Positions 23,941 through 33,781 are shown, counted from the first letter of the stretch. The stretch is DNA of 64,000 nucleotides from Candidatus Enterococcus moelleringii (GCF_017377575.1 NZ_JAFREM010000002.1:96419-160418); one strand, 5' to 3'. Notes: a model not told the origin generated them from the letters alone. Translations and numbers: made by a program.

Positions 23941-24911
23941 TGCGGGTTGGAATTTTAGGAGTCGCGCACATCCATGCAGCCAGTTATGTGTCTGAATTAA
24001 AGAGGGCAGAAATCTCGATTACCGGTGTTTATGACAGGAATTCTGAAAAGGCCGAACGATTTTGCTTTGAAGAGGGTTTGCGGAATTTAGAAAACCCAAA
24101 AGCCGTTTTTGATAGCGGCTGTGATACGGTTTTAATTTGTTCAGAAAATGTTTTTCACAAAGAATTGGCTTTACAAGCAGCGTCAGCCAAAAAGCACATC
24201 ATTGTTGAAAAACCGATGGCTTTAAGCGCTAAAGACTGCGAGGAGATGATTGCTGCAGCGAAAGAAAACCAGGTAAAACTGATGGTGGCACACCCTGTTC
24301 GTTTCAGCCAAACGATTCAAGATATCAAGCCGGTAATTGAAGCGAAAGAGTTAGGGGAATTACTTGCCATCAATTCTTCCAATCATGGAAAAAATCCTGG
24401 TGAATGGTTCATACAACCAGATTTGTCTGGCGGAGGCGCTTTGATTGATCATACTGTTCATATTTTAGATCTGGTCAATTATTTATTTGGTTTAGAAGTA
24501 AAAGAGATTTCAGCTTTTATCAGTAAAACGGATGAGACGCTAGCGGTCGAAGATACAGGTTTGGTCCTGTTGAGCTTTGAAGGTGAAGTCATCATGTCCT
24601 TGGATACTTCGTGGAATCGCCCGGAAACCTATCCGATTTGGGGAGATGCGATTTTAGAACTGGTTTTTGAGAAAGGGTACTTAGTCGTCGATGGTTTTGG
24701 GAGGAAAATGAATCTATTCGATGATCAACGTCAAATTGTGGAAAGCTTCTATTATGAAGAAAATATGGATCGGTTGATGATGGAAGCATTCATTGACGCG
24801 ATTGACCATGATTTATCAGCTCCTGTATCGGGTGAAGATGGGTTATACACCGTGCGAATAACTGAAGGTGCTTTTGAAGCTGCTCGTTTGGAAAAAACAA
24901 TCAAAATCTAA
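23940..24911 (+). CDS. Gfo/Idh/MocA-family oxidoreductase, cassette copy B
   Basis: A 323-residue dehydrogenase: VGILGVAHIHAASY, TVLICSENVFH, VEKPMALSAKDC with the catalytic Lys, and GGGALIDHTVHILDLVNY. It is paralogous to copy A at 20877, including GKNPGEWF, SLDTSWNRP and YPIWGD. ATG 23940 was chosen because AGAGAGGG lies 7 bases upstream; TTG 23937 is too close. It is followed within 15 bases by the isomerase gene. It probably acts with the isomerase and the 25804 dehydrogenase on a sugar brought in by the ABC importer downstream. Confidence 0.9.
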   Translation: MRVGILGVAHIHAASYVSELKRAEISITGVYDRNSEKAERFCFEEGLRNLENPKAVFDSGCDTVLICSENVFHKELALQAASAKKHIIVEKPMALSAKDCEEMIAAAKENQVKLMVAHPVRFSQTIQDIKPVIEAKELGELLAINSSNHGKNPGEWFIQPDLSGGGALIDHTVHILDLVNYLFGLEVKEISAFISKTDETLAVEDTGLVLLSFEGEVIMSLDTSWNRPETYPIWGDAILELVFEKGYLVVDGFGRKMNLFDDQRQIVESFYYEENMDRLMMEAFIDAIDHDLSAPVSGEDGLYTVRITEGAFEAARLEKTIKI

Positions 24912-24925
24912 AAGGAGGAATTTTT

Positions 24926-25789
24926 TTGAAGAAAGGAATGAATGTTTGGTCTTTGCCTAGCGACTTGTCTTTAGAAGAGCAGTTTAGAGTTACGAAAGAG
25001 GCAGGCTTCGACACGATCGAATTGAACGTGACAGAAGCTGAAATTTCGGAGACTATTGTCTCCAAAGATTTAGCATTGGCCGAAAAGTTAGATTTAACTT
25101 TAGAAGCTAGTGAAGATGATTTAGCGAATATTAAAAGATTGTCTGAAAAATATCAGCTGCCAATCGAAAGCCTGTCTACTGCTCTGCATTGGAAATATCC
25201 ATTGAATGCTGAAAAAGAATCAGATCGCGAAAAGGGAAAATACATCGTTAAGAAAATGATCGATTTTTGTCAGTATTTAGGCGGGGATACAATCTTAGTC
25301 GTTCCTGGCGTTGTTAGTGCAGGTCGCCCATATGACGAGTGCTACAGCTTTGCCAAAAGTGCGCTGGAAGAATTAGCTCCTTATGCTCAAGAACGTCAAG
25401 TGGTGATTGGCATCGAAAATGTTTGGAATAAATTTTTGTTGTCTCCGTTAGAAATGCGGCAATTAATCGATGAAATTGATAGTCCATACGTTGGAGCCTA
25501 TTTTGATGTAGGGAATATTTTACAATATGGATTTCCAGAGCAATGGATCAGCATCTTAGGTAAACGTATTGCAAAAATTCATGTAAAAGATTTTAAGACA
25601 TCAATTGGCAGTATTCAAGGCTTTACTAATTTATTGCAAGGCAATGTGGATTGGCAGGCAGTCGTGACAGCTTTAAATGACATTGGATATAAAGGCCCGC
25701 TGACTTGTGAGTTATCTCCTTATACAACAAACGGTAAGCAATTGGCCACAGATACTTCTGCAGCTTTGGAATACATTACAAAACTATAA
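24926..25789 (+). CDS. Sugar phosphate isomerase/epimerase-like TIM barrel
   Basis: A 287-residue protein of the xylose-isomerase-like (AP endonuclease 2) superfamily. Metal ligands are expected at Glu in VIGIENVWN, Asp in AYFDVGNILQYG, His in IAKIHVKDF and Glu in LTCELSPY. The start is TTG 24926 with AAAGGAGG 7 bases upstream; ATG 24938 is a fallback. Members pair with Gfo/Idh dehydrogenases in inositol and 3-keto-sugar pathways, isomerising or dehydrating the oxidised product. The neighbours here make such a role likely. Confidence 0.87.
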   Translation: MKKGMNVWSLPSDLSLEEQFRVTKEAGFDTIELNVTEAEISETIVSKDLALAEKLDLTLEASEDDLANIKRLSEKYQLPIESLSTALHWKYPLNAEKESDREKGKYIVKKMIDFCQYLGGDTILVVPGVVSAGRPYDECYSFAKSALEELAPYAQERQVVIGIENVWNKFLLSPLEMRQLIDEIDSPYVGAYFDVGNILQYGFPEQWISILGKRIAKIHVKDFKTSIGSIQGFTNLLQGNVDWQAVVTALNDIGYKGPLTCELSPYTTNGKQLATDTSAALEYITKL

Positions 25790-25803
25790 TTGGAGGAATT
25801 TAG

Positions 25804-26826
25804 ATGTTAAAAGTTGGTTTAGTTGGCTTAGGGTTTATGGGGAGTTCACATTTAGGAATTTATAAACGCTTGATGGATGAAGGTTACCCGCTTGAATTAG
25901 TTGCTATTTGCGATGTAGATGAAAAAAAGAGAACCGGTGAATTAACTCAAGGAAATATTGATGTCAGTGATAAAAGTATTGATTTTTCTCAATTCAATTT
26001 CTATACCGATATGGAAGAAATGATCGACAAAGAAAATTTGGACTATGTGGATCTTTGTCTGCCAACTTACTTGCATGCACCATACAGCATCAAGGCAATG
26101 GAAAAAGGTTTACATGTCTTTTGTGAAAAACCAATGGCGATTTCTTCTGCTGCTTGTCAGGAAATGATTGATGCTAAAACTAAGTATGATCGTTACTTAA
26201 TGATCGGCCAAACGTTACGCTTTTTCCCATCCTACCGCTATATCAAAGATACTTTAGACAGCGGCCGCTATGGAAAACTGAACGAAGTTGCTTTGTTTAG
26301 AGGCGGAACAACTCCTCTATGGTCTTGGGACAACTGGCTATTGGATAATGCTCGTTCTGGCGGTTGTTTATTAGATCAGCATATTCATGATGTCGATACG
26401 ATCAATTGGCTGCTGGGTACACCTAAATCGGTTAACAGCATTGGGAAAGTGTATTTTGAAGGCAGTGGCTATGATATGGTTTCTACCAATTATGAATTTG
26501 ATGATGTAGTAGTAAATGCACAGGATAATTGGACGATAAATAATAATGATTTTGGTTTTGAAATGCGTTTCCGTTTTTCATTCCAAGAAGGCACGATTAT
26601 TTTGGAAAAAGGTAAACTAGTTGATTATCCTAACAACGAAGACTCCTTTGAACCTGATATTGACTCAGAGAGCGGCTACTATATCGAAATTAAGCATTTT
26701 GCGCAATCAATAATCGACGGTAAAGATCCGCAGGAGGCCGCACCGTTAGCAAGCACAATGGAAACAATTCGTATTGCAGAAGCGGAAGTAGCATCGGCAG
26801 ATCAGAAAAAGACAGTCACTTTGTAA
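25804..26826 (+). CDS. Gfo/Idh/MocA-family oxidoreductase
   Basis: A 340-residue dehydrogenase of a different subgroup from the cassette copies. It has LVGLGFMGSSHLGIY, VDLCLPTYLHAP, FCEKPMAISSAAC with the catalytic Lys, then TLRFFPSYRYI and the active-site helix LLDQHIHDVDTINWLLG. ATG with TTGGAGG upstream, 14 bases after the isomerase gene. In this operon it may catalyse the reverse or second redox step on the same sugar skeleton. Inositol 2-dehydrogenase-like activity is possible but unproven. Confidence 0.9.
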   Translation: MLKVGLVGLGFMGSSHLGIYKRLMDEGYPLELVAICDVDEKKRTGELTQGNIDVSDKSIDFSQFNFYTDMEEMIDKENLDYVDLCLPTYLHAPYSIKAMEKGLHVFCEKPMAISSAACQEMIDAKTKYDRYLMIGQTLRFFPSYRYIKDTLDSGRYGKLNEVALFRGGTTPLWSWDNWLLDNARSGGCLLDQHIHDVDTINWLLGTPKSVNSIGKVYFEGSGYDMVSTNYEFDDVVVNAQDNWTINNNDFGFEMRFRFSFQEGTIILEKGKLVDYPNNEDSFEPDIDSESGYYIEIKHFAQSIIDGKDPQEAAPLASTMETIRIAEAEVASADQKKTVTL

Positions 26827-26866
26827 AAAGAAATTGATTTTCTAAAAAATAAAAGGAGATAGACAG

Positions 26867-28132
26867 ATGAATAAAAAACTATTGGTGGGTATCACAGGTA
26901 TTTTAGCTGTGGGTGTTTTAGGTGCATGTGGTGGAGGTTCAACTACGAATGATTCAGGCGGCGAAGCTCAGAACGGTGATCAAGTAACTATTTCTTATGG
27001 CCTTTGGGATAAACAGCAAGCACCGGTTTTTGAAGAAATTGCGGCCGATTTTGAAAAAGAAAATCCAGATATTAAGGTAGAATTCCAGGTTACACCTTGG
27101 GCTCAGTATTGGACAAAGCTTGAGACAGCGGTAACTGGTGAAAATGCACCTGACGTGTTTTGGATGAATATCCCTCGTGCAATCGACTACATCGACAATG
27201 GGGTTCTAGAACCTTTAGACGACATTGAATTTGATAAAGATAAAATTCCGTCTCAATACCAAGAATCTTATACTCAAGAAGGTAATTTGTACGGTATACC
27301 GAAGGATTATGATACCAACGCTTTGTGGTACAACAAAAAAATGTTTGATGAAGCAGGGATTGATTATCCAGATGAATCTTGGGATTGGGCGAAACTGCAA
27401 GAAGTAGCAAAACAGTTAACGAAAGAAGATGAAGGCGTTTATGGTCTAGCTACTCCTCCACAATGGGAAACTGGCTACTATCAGACTATCTATCAAAATG
27501 ATGGTCGTCCTTTCAGTGAAGATGGAAAAAAATCTGGCTTTACTGACAAAGCAACCATTGAAGGTGTTCAATACTGGTATGATTTTGTCGAAAATGGTGG
27601 AGGCACACCGGTTGAAGTAACTGGGAATACAAATGCAACCGACTTGCTGATTTCTGGAAAAGTAGCAATGATCATTGATGGCTCGTATCAAGCGCCGGTA
27701 GTGTTCGAAGATGAATACGGTAGCGCAAATGTTGATGTAGCACCTCTGCCAAAAGGCAAGGAACGAGCAACGACCTCCAACTCTTTAGCAAATGTTGTTT
27801 ATGCAGGTTCAAAAAATAAAGATGCAGCTAAAAAATGGGTAGAATTCTTGTCTAAAGAAGAACAAATGAAACATGTAGCTGAATCTGGTACTGTTATCCC
27901 GTCTTATGAAGGAACAGCAGATGCTTGGGTACAAGCATATCCAGAAAAAAATCTACAAGTATTTGTTGATGCAGTAGATTATGCAATTCCATTTTCTAAT
28001 TACAAAAATTCTTCGGCAGCAACTGCGGCAGAACAGGATATTATGAATGAAGTTTGGGCTGGAAACAAGACAGTTGAAGAAGGCTGTAAAGAAATTGCTG
28101 AGAAAGCCGATGAAATTTTAGCGAGAAAATAA
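26867..28132 (+). CDS. Sugar ABC transporter substrate-binding lipoprotein (CUT1)
   Basis: A 421-residue lipoprotein. The signal peptide ends in the lipobox VLGACGGG, followed by a Gly/Ser linker. The rest is a type 1 extracellular solute-binding protein: NPDIKVEFQVTPWAQYWTKL, VFWMNIPRAIDYIDNG, YGIPKDYDTNALWYNKKMF and AMIIDGSYQAP. It binds an oligosaccharide or sugar derivative outside the cell for the two permeases downstream. ATG has AAAGGAGA upstream. It is co-directional with, and close to, the catabolic genes. Confidence 0.93.
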   Translation: MNKKLLVGITGILAVGVLGACGGGSTTNDSGGEAQNGDQVTISYGLWDKQQAPVFEEIAADFEKENPDIKVEFQVTPWAQYWTKLETAVTGENAPDVFWMNIPRAIDYIDNGVLEPLDDIEFDKDKIPSQYQESYTQEGNLYGIPKDYDTNALWYNKKMFDEAGIDYPDESWDWAKLQEVAKQLTKEDEGVYGLATPPQWETGYYQTIYQNDGRPFSEDGKKSGFTDKATIEGVQYWYDFVENGGGTPVEVTGNTNATDLLISGKVAMIIDGSYQAPVVFEDEYGSANVDVAPLPKGKERATTSNSLANVVYAGSKNKDAAKKWVEFLSKEEQMKHVAESGTVIPSYEGTADAWVQAYPEKNLQVFVDAVDYAIPFSNYKNSSAATAAEQDIMNEVWAGNKTVEEGCKEIAEKADEILARK

Positions 28133-28150
28133 TTATTAGGAGGAATTCGC

Positions 28151-29098
28151 ATGGAGTTGAAACAAGCAAATAAAGTAAGCGAATCTCGGAAAAAATCTCC
28201 TAATATTATTTTTAAAAAGTACAAAAAGGATCAGGTAATTACAGCGGGGCTATTTATAGCCCCACTGTTTCTCGGAATTATTGTTTTCTACTTGATTCCT
28301 TTGTTTCAAAGTATTTTTTATTCTTTTACTAAGTGGGGGATGTTCGGCGGATATGAAGTGGTCGGTCTCGAAAACTATCAACGCTTGCTGGGAGATACTG
28401 AATTAATACAAGCCCTTAAGAATACGTTACTTTATGCCGTGTTTACCGTTCCAGTGGCAATCATCATCTCCGTTTTTATCGCTGTATTGTTAAATTCAAA
28501 AATCAAAGGAAAAAGTTTTTACCGAGTGATTTACTTTTTGCCAGCTGTAACAATGACTTCGGCCGTTGGTATGATTTGGCGCTGGATGTTTAATTCTGAT
28601 TTTGGGATTATTAATCAGGTGTTGAGTTTGGTAGGGATTCAAGGACCTGATTGGCTGAATAGTTCTCGCTGGGCGATTGTAGCATTAATTATCGTGGGTG
28701 TCTGGAGTTCTTTGGGAACTTCTATTGTCATCTTTTTATCAGGATTGCAAGGTATTCCAAGCACCTATTACGAAGCTGCAGAAATTGACGGTGCAGGTCC
28801 GGTCAAAAAATTCTTTAGTATTACTGTTCCGTTGCTAAGCCCTACCGTATTTTTCCAATCAATAACGACCTTAATAACTGCTTTGCAGGTTTATGACTTA
28901 ATTTATATGATGTATTCTCAAACGAACCCGGCATTGCGAAGTGTTCAGTCAGTCGCGTATCTATTTTATCGAAATTCTTTTGTCTTTAATGATAAAGGAT
29001 ACGGTGCTGCAATTGTAGTTGTTCTACTGGTGATTACATTGCTTATTACGATTGTAGAGTTTGCTCTACAGAAAAAATGGGTTCATTATTCATATTAG
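28151..29098 (+). CDS. Sugar ABC transporter permease (MalF-type)
   Basis: A 315-residue inner-membrane protein with six helices. It has the MalF/UgpA-like opening GLFIAPLFLGIIVFYLIPLF and the EAA loop TYYEAAEIDGAGPVKKFFSITVPLL, which docks on the ATPase. It starts 18 bases after the binding protein gene with AGGAGG upstream. It works with the permease at 29114. Confidence 0.93.
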   Translation: MELKQANKVSESRKKSPNIIFKKYKKDQVITAGLFIAPLFLGIIVFYLIPLFQSIFYSFTKWGMFGGYEVVGLENYQRLLGDTELIQALKNTLLYAVFTVPVAIIISVFIAVLLNSKIKGKSFYRVIYFLPAVTMTSAVGMIWRWMFNSDFGIINQVLSLVGIQGPDWLNSSRWAIVALIIVGVWSSLGTSIVIFLSGLQGIPSTYYEAAEIDGAGPVKKFFSITVPLLSPTVFFQSITTLITALQVYDLIYMMYSQTNPALRSVQSVAYLFYRNSFVFNDKGYGAAIVVVLLVITLLITIVEFALQKKWVHYSY

Positions 29099-29113
29099 AG
29101 AGGAGTCAACAAG

Positions 29114-29941
29114 ATGCAAAAAAGTCGAACTACCAACAAAATACTTGTCCATCTATTGTTGATTCTTGGATCAGTGATGATGGTCTTCCCGTTCATTTGG
29201 ATGATTTTAACCTCGCTAAAAACTAGAAGCGAAGCAATTAAAGTGCCGCCAACAATTTTGCCTGAGGTACCGCAATGGGAGAATTACCGGCGAATTTTCG
29301 AGATTTTCCCTTTCGGTAATTTCTATTTCAATACGTTTGTTTCCACACTAATGATTGTCGTTGTTCAAACATTGCTTTGCGCATTGGCGGCGTATGCCTT
29401 TGCTCGCTTGGAATTTCCTTTTCGCAATTTCCTGTTTGTCTTGCTGCTGTCTATTTTGATGGTTCCAGGTCAAATTTTCTTGATTCCACAATATTTAGTT
29501 ATTCAGAAATTAGGCTTGTTAAATACAATTCCAGCTTTATTCCTACCAGGTCTTTTTTCAGCATTTGGAACATTTTTATTGCGACAATTCTTTATGACGA
29601 TACCAAAAGAGGTCGAAGAGGCAGCGATCATTGATGGCTGCTCTCGGGTTCGAATCTTCTTCACCATTATTTTGCCGCTATCTAAATCTGCTTTGATTTC
29701 TCAAGGGATTTTTGCCTTGTTATTCGGGTGGAATTCACTACTTTGGCCGTTAATCATCAATACTTCTACCGAAAAAATGACATTGACTGCTGGATTAGCA
29801 ACCTTGAACGGACAATATGGAACAACTGATTTTCCGTTAATTATGGCTGGATCGTTTTTAGCTTGTATACCATTGATTATTGTATTCTTAATCTTCCAAA
29901 AACAATTTATCGAAGGTATTGCTATGTCTGGAGGAAAATAA
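29114..29941 (+). CDS. Sugar ABC transporter permease (MalG-type)
   Basis: A 275-residue membrane protein with six helices. Its opening is ILGSVMMVFPFIWMILTSLK, and the EAA loop is EVEEAAIIDGCSRVRIFFTIILPL. It is the second half of the translocation pore. It lies 15 bases after the first permease with AGAGGAG upstream. Confidence 0.93.
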   Translation: MQKSRTTNKILVHLLLILGSVMMVFPFIWMILTSLKTRSEAIKVPPTILPEVPQWENYRRIFEIFPFGNFYFNTFVSTLMIVVVQTLLCALAAYAFARLEFPFRNFLFVLLLSILMVPGQIFLIPQYLVIQKLGLLNTIPALFLPGLFSAFGTFLLRQFFMTIPKEVEEAAIIDGCSRVRIFFTIILPLSKSALISQGIFALLFGWNSLLWPLIINTSTEKMTLTAGLATLNGQYGTTDFPLIMAGSFLACIPLIIVFLIFQKQFIEGIAMSGGK

Positions 29942-29987
29942 TTGCTGAAGGTTGATAATAAAGAAAACAAGAGAAGGATGTAGTGCC

Positions 29988-31091
29988 ATGACACAACTTA
30001 CGTTAAATCACATTTATAAAAAATATGATAATGCTGAAGACTATTCAGTGACCGATTTTAACCTAGAAATCGATGACAAAGAATTTATCGTTTTCGTGGG
30101 CCCTTCCGGGTGCGGAAAATCTACTACCTTGCGAATGGTTGCAGGACTGGAAGATATTACTGATGGGGAATTGAAAATAGGGGACAAAGTGGTTAATGAT
30201 TTGCCGCCAAAGGATCGAGATATTGCAATGGTCTTTCAGAACTACGCGTTATATCCCCATATGACTGTCTATGATAATATGGCGTTTGGCTTAAAGTTGC
30301 GAAAATATGAATCTGAGGAAATCAAACGCAGGGTGGAAGATGCCGCGAAAGTACTAGGCTTGTCTGAGTATTTGAAACGAAAACCTGCTGCTTTATCTGG
30401 TGGCCAACGTCAGCGGGTGGCATTGGGTCGAGCAATCGTTCGAGACGCTCAAGTCTTTTTAATGGATGAACCATTATCCAATTTGGATGCGAAATTACGG
30501 GTGTCGATGCGGGCGGAAATAGCTAAGCTGCACCAACGTTTGGGAACTACGACAATCTATGTGACGCATGATCAAACGGAAGCGATGACAATGGCCGATC
30601 GAATCGTAATTATGAAGGATGGGCTTGTTCAGCAAATCGGTACCCCTCAAGAAGTTTACGATACTCCGGTGAATATTTTTGTGGCTGGTTTTATCGGCTC
30701 GCCAGCAATGAATTTCTTTGATGTTAAATTGCAGCAAGGAATTATTAGTAACAATCATGGTCTGAGTTTGAAGATCTCTGACGGCGAAAACAAGCTTTTA
30801 GTTGAAAAAGGTTATGAAGGAAAGAATATCTGCTTTGGTATTCGACCAGAAGACATTCATAGTGAACAAATAGCGATTGATTCGTCAGATGGTGCTGTGG
30901 TAACAGCAGAGGTGATGGTTTCTGAGCTTTTAGGAGCGGAATCACTGTTGTACACAAAAATTGGTGATACTGAATTTGTATCCAAGGTTGATGCAAGAGA
31001 TTTTCATAAACCTGGTGAGAATGTCCAGTTAGCCTTTAACTTGAGTAAAGGGCATTTCTTTGATAAAGAAACTGAGTTGGTCATTAAGTAA
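29988..31091 (+). CDS. Sugar ABC transporter ATPase (MsmX/UgpC type)
   Basis: A 367-residue ATPase. Walker A GPSGCGKST, Q-loop VFQNYALYPHMTVYDNM, signature LSGGQRQR, Walker B VFLMDEPLSNLDAKL and H-loop VTHDQTEAMTMADR are intact, with a C-terminal TOBE region (FGIRPEDIHSEQ). Such ATPases often serve several importers in Firmicutes, but this one is encoded within the operon. ATG 29988 has AGAAGGA upstream. A terminator follows the stop directly. Confidence 0.93.
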   Translation: MTQLTLNHIYKKYDNAEDYSVTDFNLEIDDKEFIVFVGPSGCGKSTTLRMVAGLEDITDGELKIGDKVVNDLPPKDRDIAMVFQNYALYPHMTVYDNMAFGLKLRKYESEEIKRRVEDAAKVLGLSEYLKRKPAALSGGQRQRVALGRAIVRDAQVFLMDEPLSNLDAKLRVSMRAEIAKLHQRLGTTTIYVTHDQTEAMTMADRIVIMKDGLVQQIGTPQEVYDTPVNIFVAGFIGSPAMNFFDVKLQQGIISNNHGLSLKISDGENKLLVEKGYEGKNICFGIRPEDIHSEQIAIDSSDGAVVTAEVMVSELLGAESLLYTKIGDTEFVSKVDARDFHKPGENVQLAFNLSKGHFFDKETELVIK

Positions 31092-31149
31092 AAAACGTTT
31101 TGAAGAAATTTTTGCTAGTTTAGTGAAAAAATCTTCAAAACGTTTTTTT
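31091..31149 (+). terminator. Terminator of the sugar operon
   Basis: AAAAACGTTTTGAAGA pairs with TCTTCAAAACGTTTTT around a 25-base loop, followed by a T run. The symmetric A/T ends may also serve the convergent FtsX gene. Confidence 0.85.
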
Positions 31150-31174
31150 CTAACGCTTTTTTACTGATTGCTAG

Positions 31175-33769
31175 TTACTCCACCTTATCCAGCTCTTCCA
31201 AAATATTTGAATGGTGCAAGTCCTTTGCCAGCAGCAGGCTGATAATAATGCAAAAGCCTAAAGTCAGAAGGACTAACACTAGGGTCTGAACCACGGGATA
31301 CTCATAGCTTTTGCCTAGCAAATAAATCTGCGCCTGCTGATACTGAAGGCGGGTGACCGGGAGTGAAAGCAGGATCGCTGACGCAGCTGAAGTCATGCCG
31401 AAGATTAGATTTTCGAAAATAATCATCTGTTTGGTCTCGGCCACTGTCAGGCCTAAAGCTTTCAGCAAAAACAGTTCACTTTTGCGGGTTTCGATCCGGT
31501 ATTTAAAGGTTTTGCTGAGATTCATGACCACCAGTACCAACACGACGGCGGCGATGCCGATGACATAGACCATTTCTTTGCGATAAATGGAATGCAGCTG
31601 TTCTTTTTCCTCAATCATGCTGCGGGCGGTCACCTGCTGATTTTCCACCGCTAGGGCGATCAGTTCTTTTTCGATTTGCGCCTGTTGCTGTTTAGTAGTT
31701 CCTTCTGCGGCCGTAAGATTGATGGTTTCAAAGGTTGGTTCCGGCACGACTTTTTGAAAGTTTTCCTGACTGGTGATTAGCAGCGGATAGGCTTGCTCCA
31801 GCAGGGAGACCTCAGGCATATAGGGATAATAGGCAATCGCTGCAATTGTTAGTTTTTTCTCCGTGTAGGAGCCGGTATCGGACATCTGCCAATAAGCGTC
31901 ATCGGCAGTTTTTAAATCACTCGGATATTTTATGGTCAATTGGTCGCCAATCTGATAGTCCATCACAGTCTGGCCCTTTTTGAAGAAGCCGGTCATGCCT
32001 TTCGACTGCCCGTATTGACTAGTGGTAGGCATTGCCACAATGATTTCATTTTCTTTCAGTCCAGCGGGATCAAAGTCGCCGCTGACGAGATAGCGGCGCA
32101 GCTGATTTAAGGCAGCGTGATTGTAGCCTTTGTATTTTGTGTGAAAAACCGCGTCGCTCTGCTGCTGGCCGGTAAGGGAGAAGCCGTAGTCCCGTTGCAC
32201 GTAGTGGTTTCTCGAATCGAAAAATTCCGTGTTGCGAGTGACGCCGGTGTCCACTACCTTAACTGGCAGGGCGGCCTGGGTTTCGATCTGGGTCACGTTT
32301 TTAAGCCGAGCAATCTTTTCAAAGGTGCTCTGGCGGATGCCGAAGCTGGTATCTTGATCATTGTAAGTGCTCATCAGATAATCGCTGTTGTGAAAATTAG
32401 TGGTCAGGCGGATTTGCTGATTTTCCTTCGCCAAAATTGCTTGGTAGCTTAAGCTGATAAACAAGGTGCAGGCCATCACCAGCGACAGGACCACAAACAG
32501 GGACGTTTTGATGTCGCGGAACACATATTTTAATCCGATCTGCTGGCTGATTCCCAGCAGCTTGCCTTTATCCTTCAAATGAATAATTTGCAGGGACTTT
32601 TCTGACGAATCCTTTTCACCAAAAATGATTTCGGTAATCGAGCCGTCGTTGACTTTGCGGGAGCCGATCAAACCAATCAGCAAAACCGACCCTAGCAAAC
32701 CGATCAAACAAAGCACAATCGGCAGCACTGGAATCACTAAATCGAAGGGATCAGCTTGGCCCCAAAAGTAGATTTGATTTTCCAAGTCCTTTGATAGATA
32801 GGCCACGCCGTAGGAAAACAGCCAGCCTAGCAGGACCCCCAGCGGCAAACTGACGAAAAATAGCAGTAGTAATTCGCTTAAAATAATGCGGCGGACCTGT
32901 CTTTCAGTCAATCCTAGAGCCCGCAGAACGCCGAAATGCTCTTTTCTCACCATTAGCGCAATGCGATGAATGCCGTAAATGACCAAGGCGCAGACAACGA
33001 TCAGCAAAATGCCCATCTGAACATCCAGCGCCAACAGCTCATCGGTATTTTCCCGCCAGACATTTTGTTGGATTTGTTTATCCTTTAACTGCAGCTTGGA
33101 CTGAATCTCGTCGATTTGCTTGTTGCCGCCTTTGAAGGTCACGGTGGCAATTAGGGAATCATCTTGGACAGCAGACAAATCTAAGGCGGTGGTCATTGAG
33201 ACCAGGCCGGCTCGTTTGTTAAAGGTTAAGTCATTGATAATCCCCACTAAGGTAAAGGTTTGCGGCCTGGTTTCGTTAGAATCAGCGGAATCCCGTACCG
33301 GCAAGCTGAAGCTTTGACCGACTAACGGATTGACCCCCAGATTCAGCAATGCCCATTTTTCCGCTACTACCTCCTGATTGTTTCGGGGCATTCGGCCTGA
33401 CAGCAGAGTAGAGACGGCTAAAATATCCGATTCGTTGGCGGCCCACAGCCGGCCTTCTTGGTGATCAGGCGTTTCGATGGTTTTAGAAAACATCTGGCTG
33501 ACCCCCAGGTGTTGAATACCTTCAATTTCCTCCAGCTGCTGGACCTGTTCCGCCGAAAGGCCGCTGAGTTCGTAATCAATCGCGGTATAGATAAACAAAT
33601 TTTGCTTGGCGGTAATACGGTGATTGGTGTGCAGCAGCGTCAGCATGCTGAAAATTAAGCCCACCGCTAAAACGAGACTGAAAATCAGCGCCACGGTATT
33701 TTTCCGATAGCTGGTGATAAAGCGCCAGGTTAAGCTCGTCAGCGGGCGGCGGGTAGATAGTTTGCTCAT
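31175..33769 (-). CDS. FtsX-type ABC transporter permease
   Basis: An 864-residue membrane protein with two FtsX/MacB core domains. TM1 (VALIFSLVLAVGLIFSML) is followed by an extracellular domain of about 200 residues. Three helices near 255-370 contain the coupling segment ALGLTERQVRRIIL. A second extracellular domain and three C-terminal helices with LLKALGLTVAETKQMIIFE follow. Such proteins act as mechanotransmission or efflux units rather than classic exporters. ATG with GGAGGG upstream, 12 bases after the ATPase gene. With the two-component genes upstream it forms one leftward operon and is probably induced by envelope stress. Confidence 0.9.
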   Translation of the reverse strand: MSKLSTRRPLTSLTWRFITSYRKNTVALIFSLVLAVGLIFSMLTLLHTNHRITAKQNLFIYTAIDYELSGLSAEQVQQLEEIEGIQHLGVSQMFSKTIETPDHQEGRLWAANESDILAVSTLLSGRMPRNNQEVVAEKWALLNLGVNPLVGQSFSLPVRDSADSNETRPQTFTLVGIINDLTFNKRAGLVSMTTALDLSAVQDDSLIATVTFKGGNKQIDEIQSKLQLKDKQIQQNVWRENTDELLALDVQMGILLIVVCALVIYGIHRIALMVRKEHFGVLRALGLTERQVRRIILSELLLLFFVSLPLGVLLGWLFSYGVAYLSKDLENQIYFWGQADPFDLVIPVLPIVLCLIGLLGSVLLIGLIGSRKVNDGSITEIIFGEKDSSEKSLQIIHLKDKGKLLGISQQIGLKYVFRDIKTSLFVVLSLVMACTLFISLSYQAILAKENQQIRLTTNFHNSDYLMSTYNDQDTSFGIRQSTFEKIARLKNVTQIETQAALPVKVVDTGVTRNTEFFDSRNHYVQRDYGFSLTGQQQSDAVFHTKYKGYNHAALNQLRRYLVSGDFDPAGLKENEIIVAMPTTSQYGQSKGMTGFFKKGQTVMDYQIGDQLTIKYPSDLKTADDAYWQMSDTGSYTEKKLTIAAIAYYPYMPEVSLLEQAYPLLITSQENFQKVVPEPTFETINLTAAEGTTKQQQAQIEKELIALAVENQQVTARSMIEEKEQLHSIYRKEMVYVIGIAAVVLVLVVMNLSKTFKYRIETRKSELFLLKALGLTVAETKQMIIFENLIFGMTSAASAILLSLPVTRLQYQQAQIYLLGKSYEYPVVQTLVLVLLTLGFCIIISLLLAKDLHHSNILEELDKVE

Positions 33770-33781
33770 AGCGCAGCCCTC

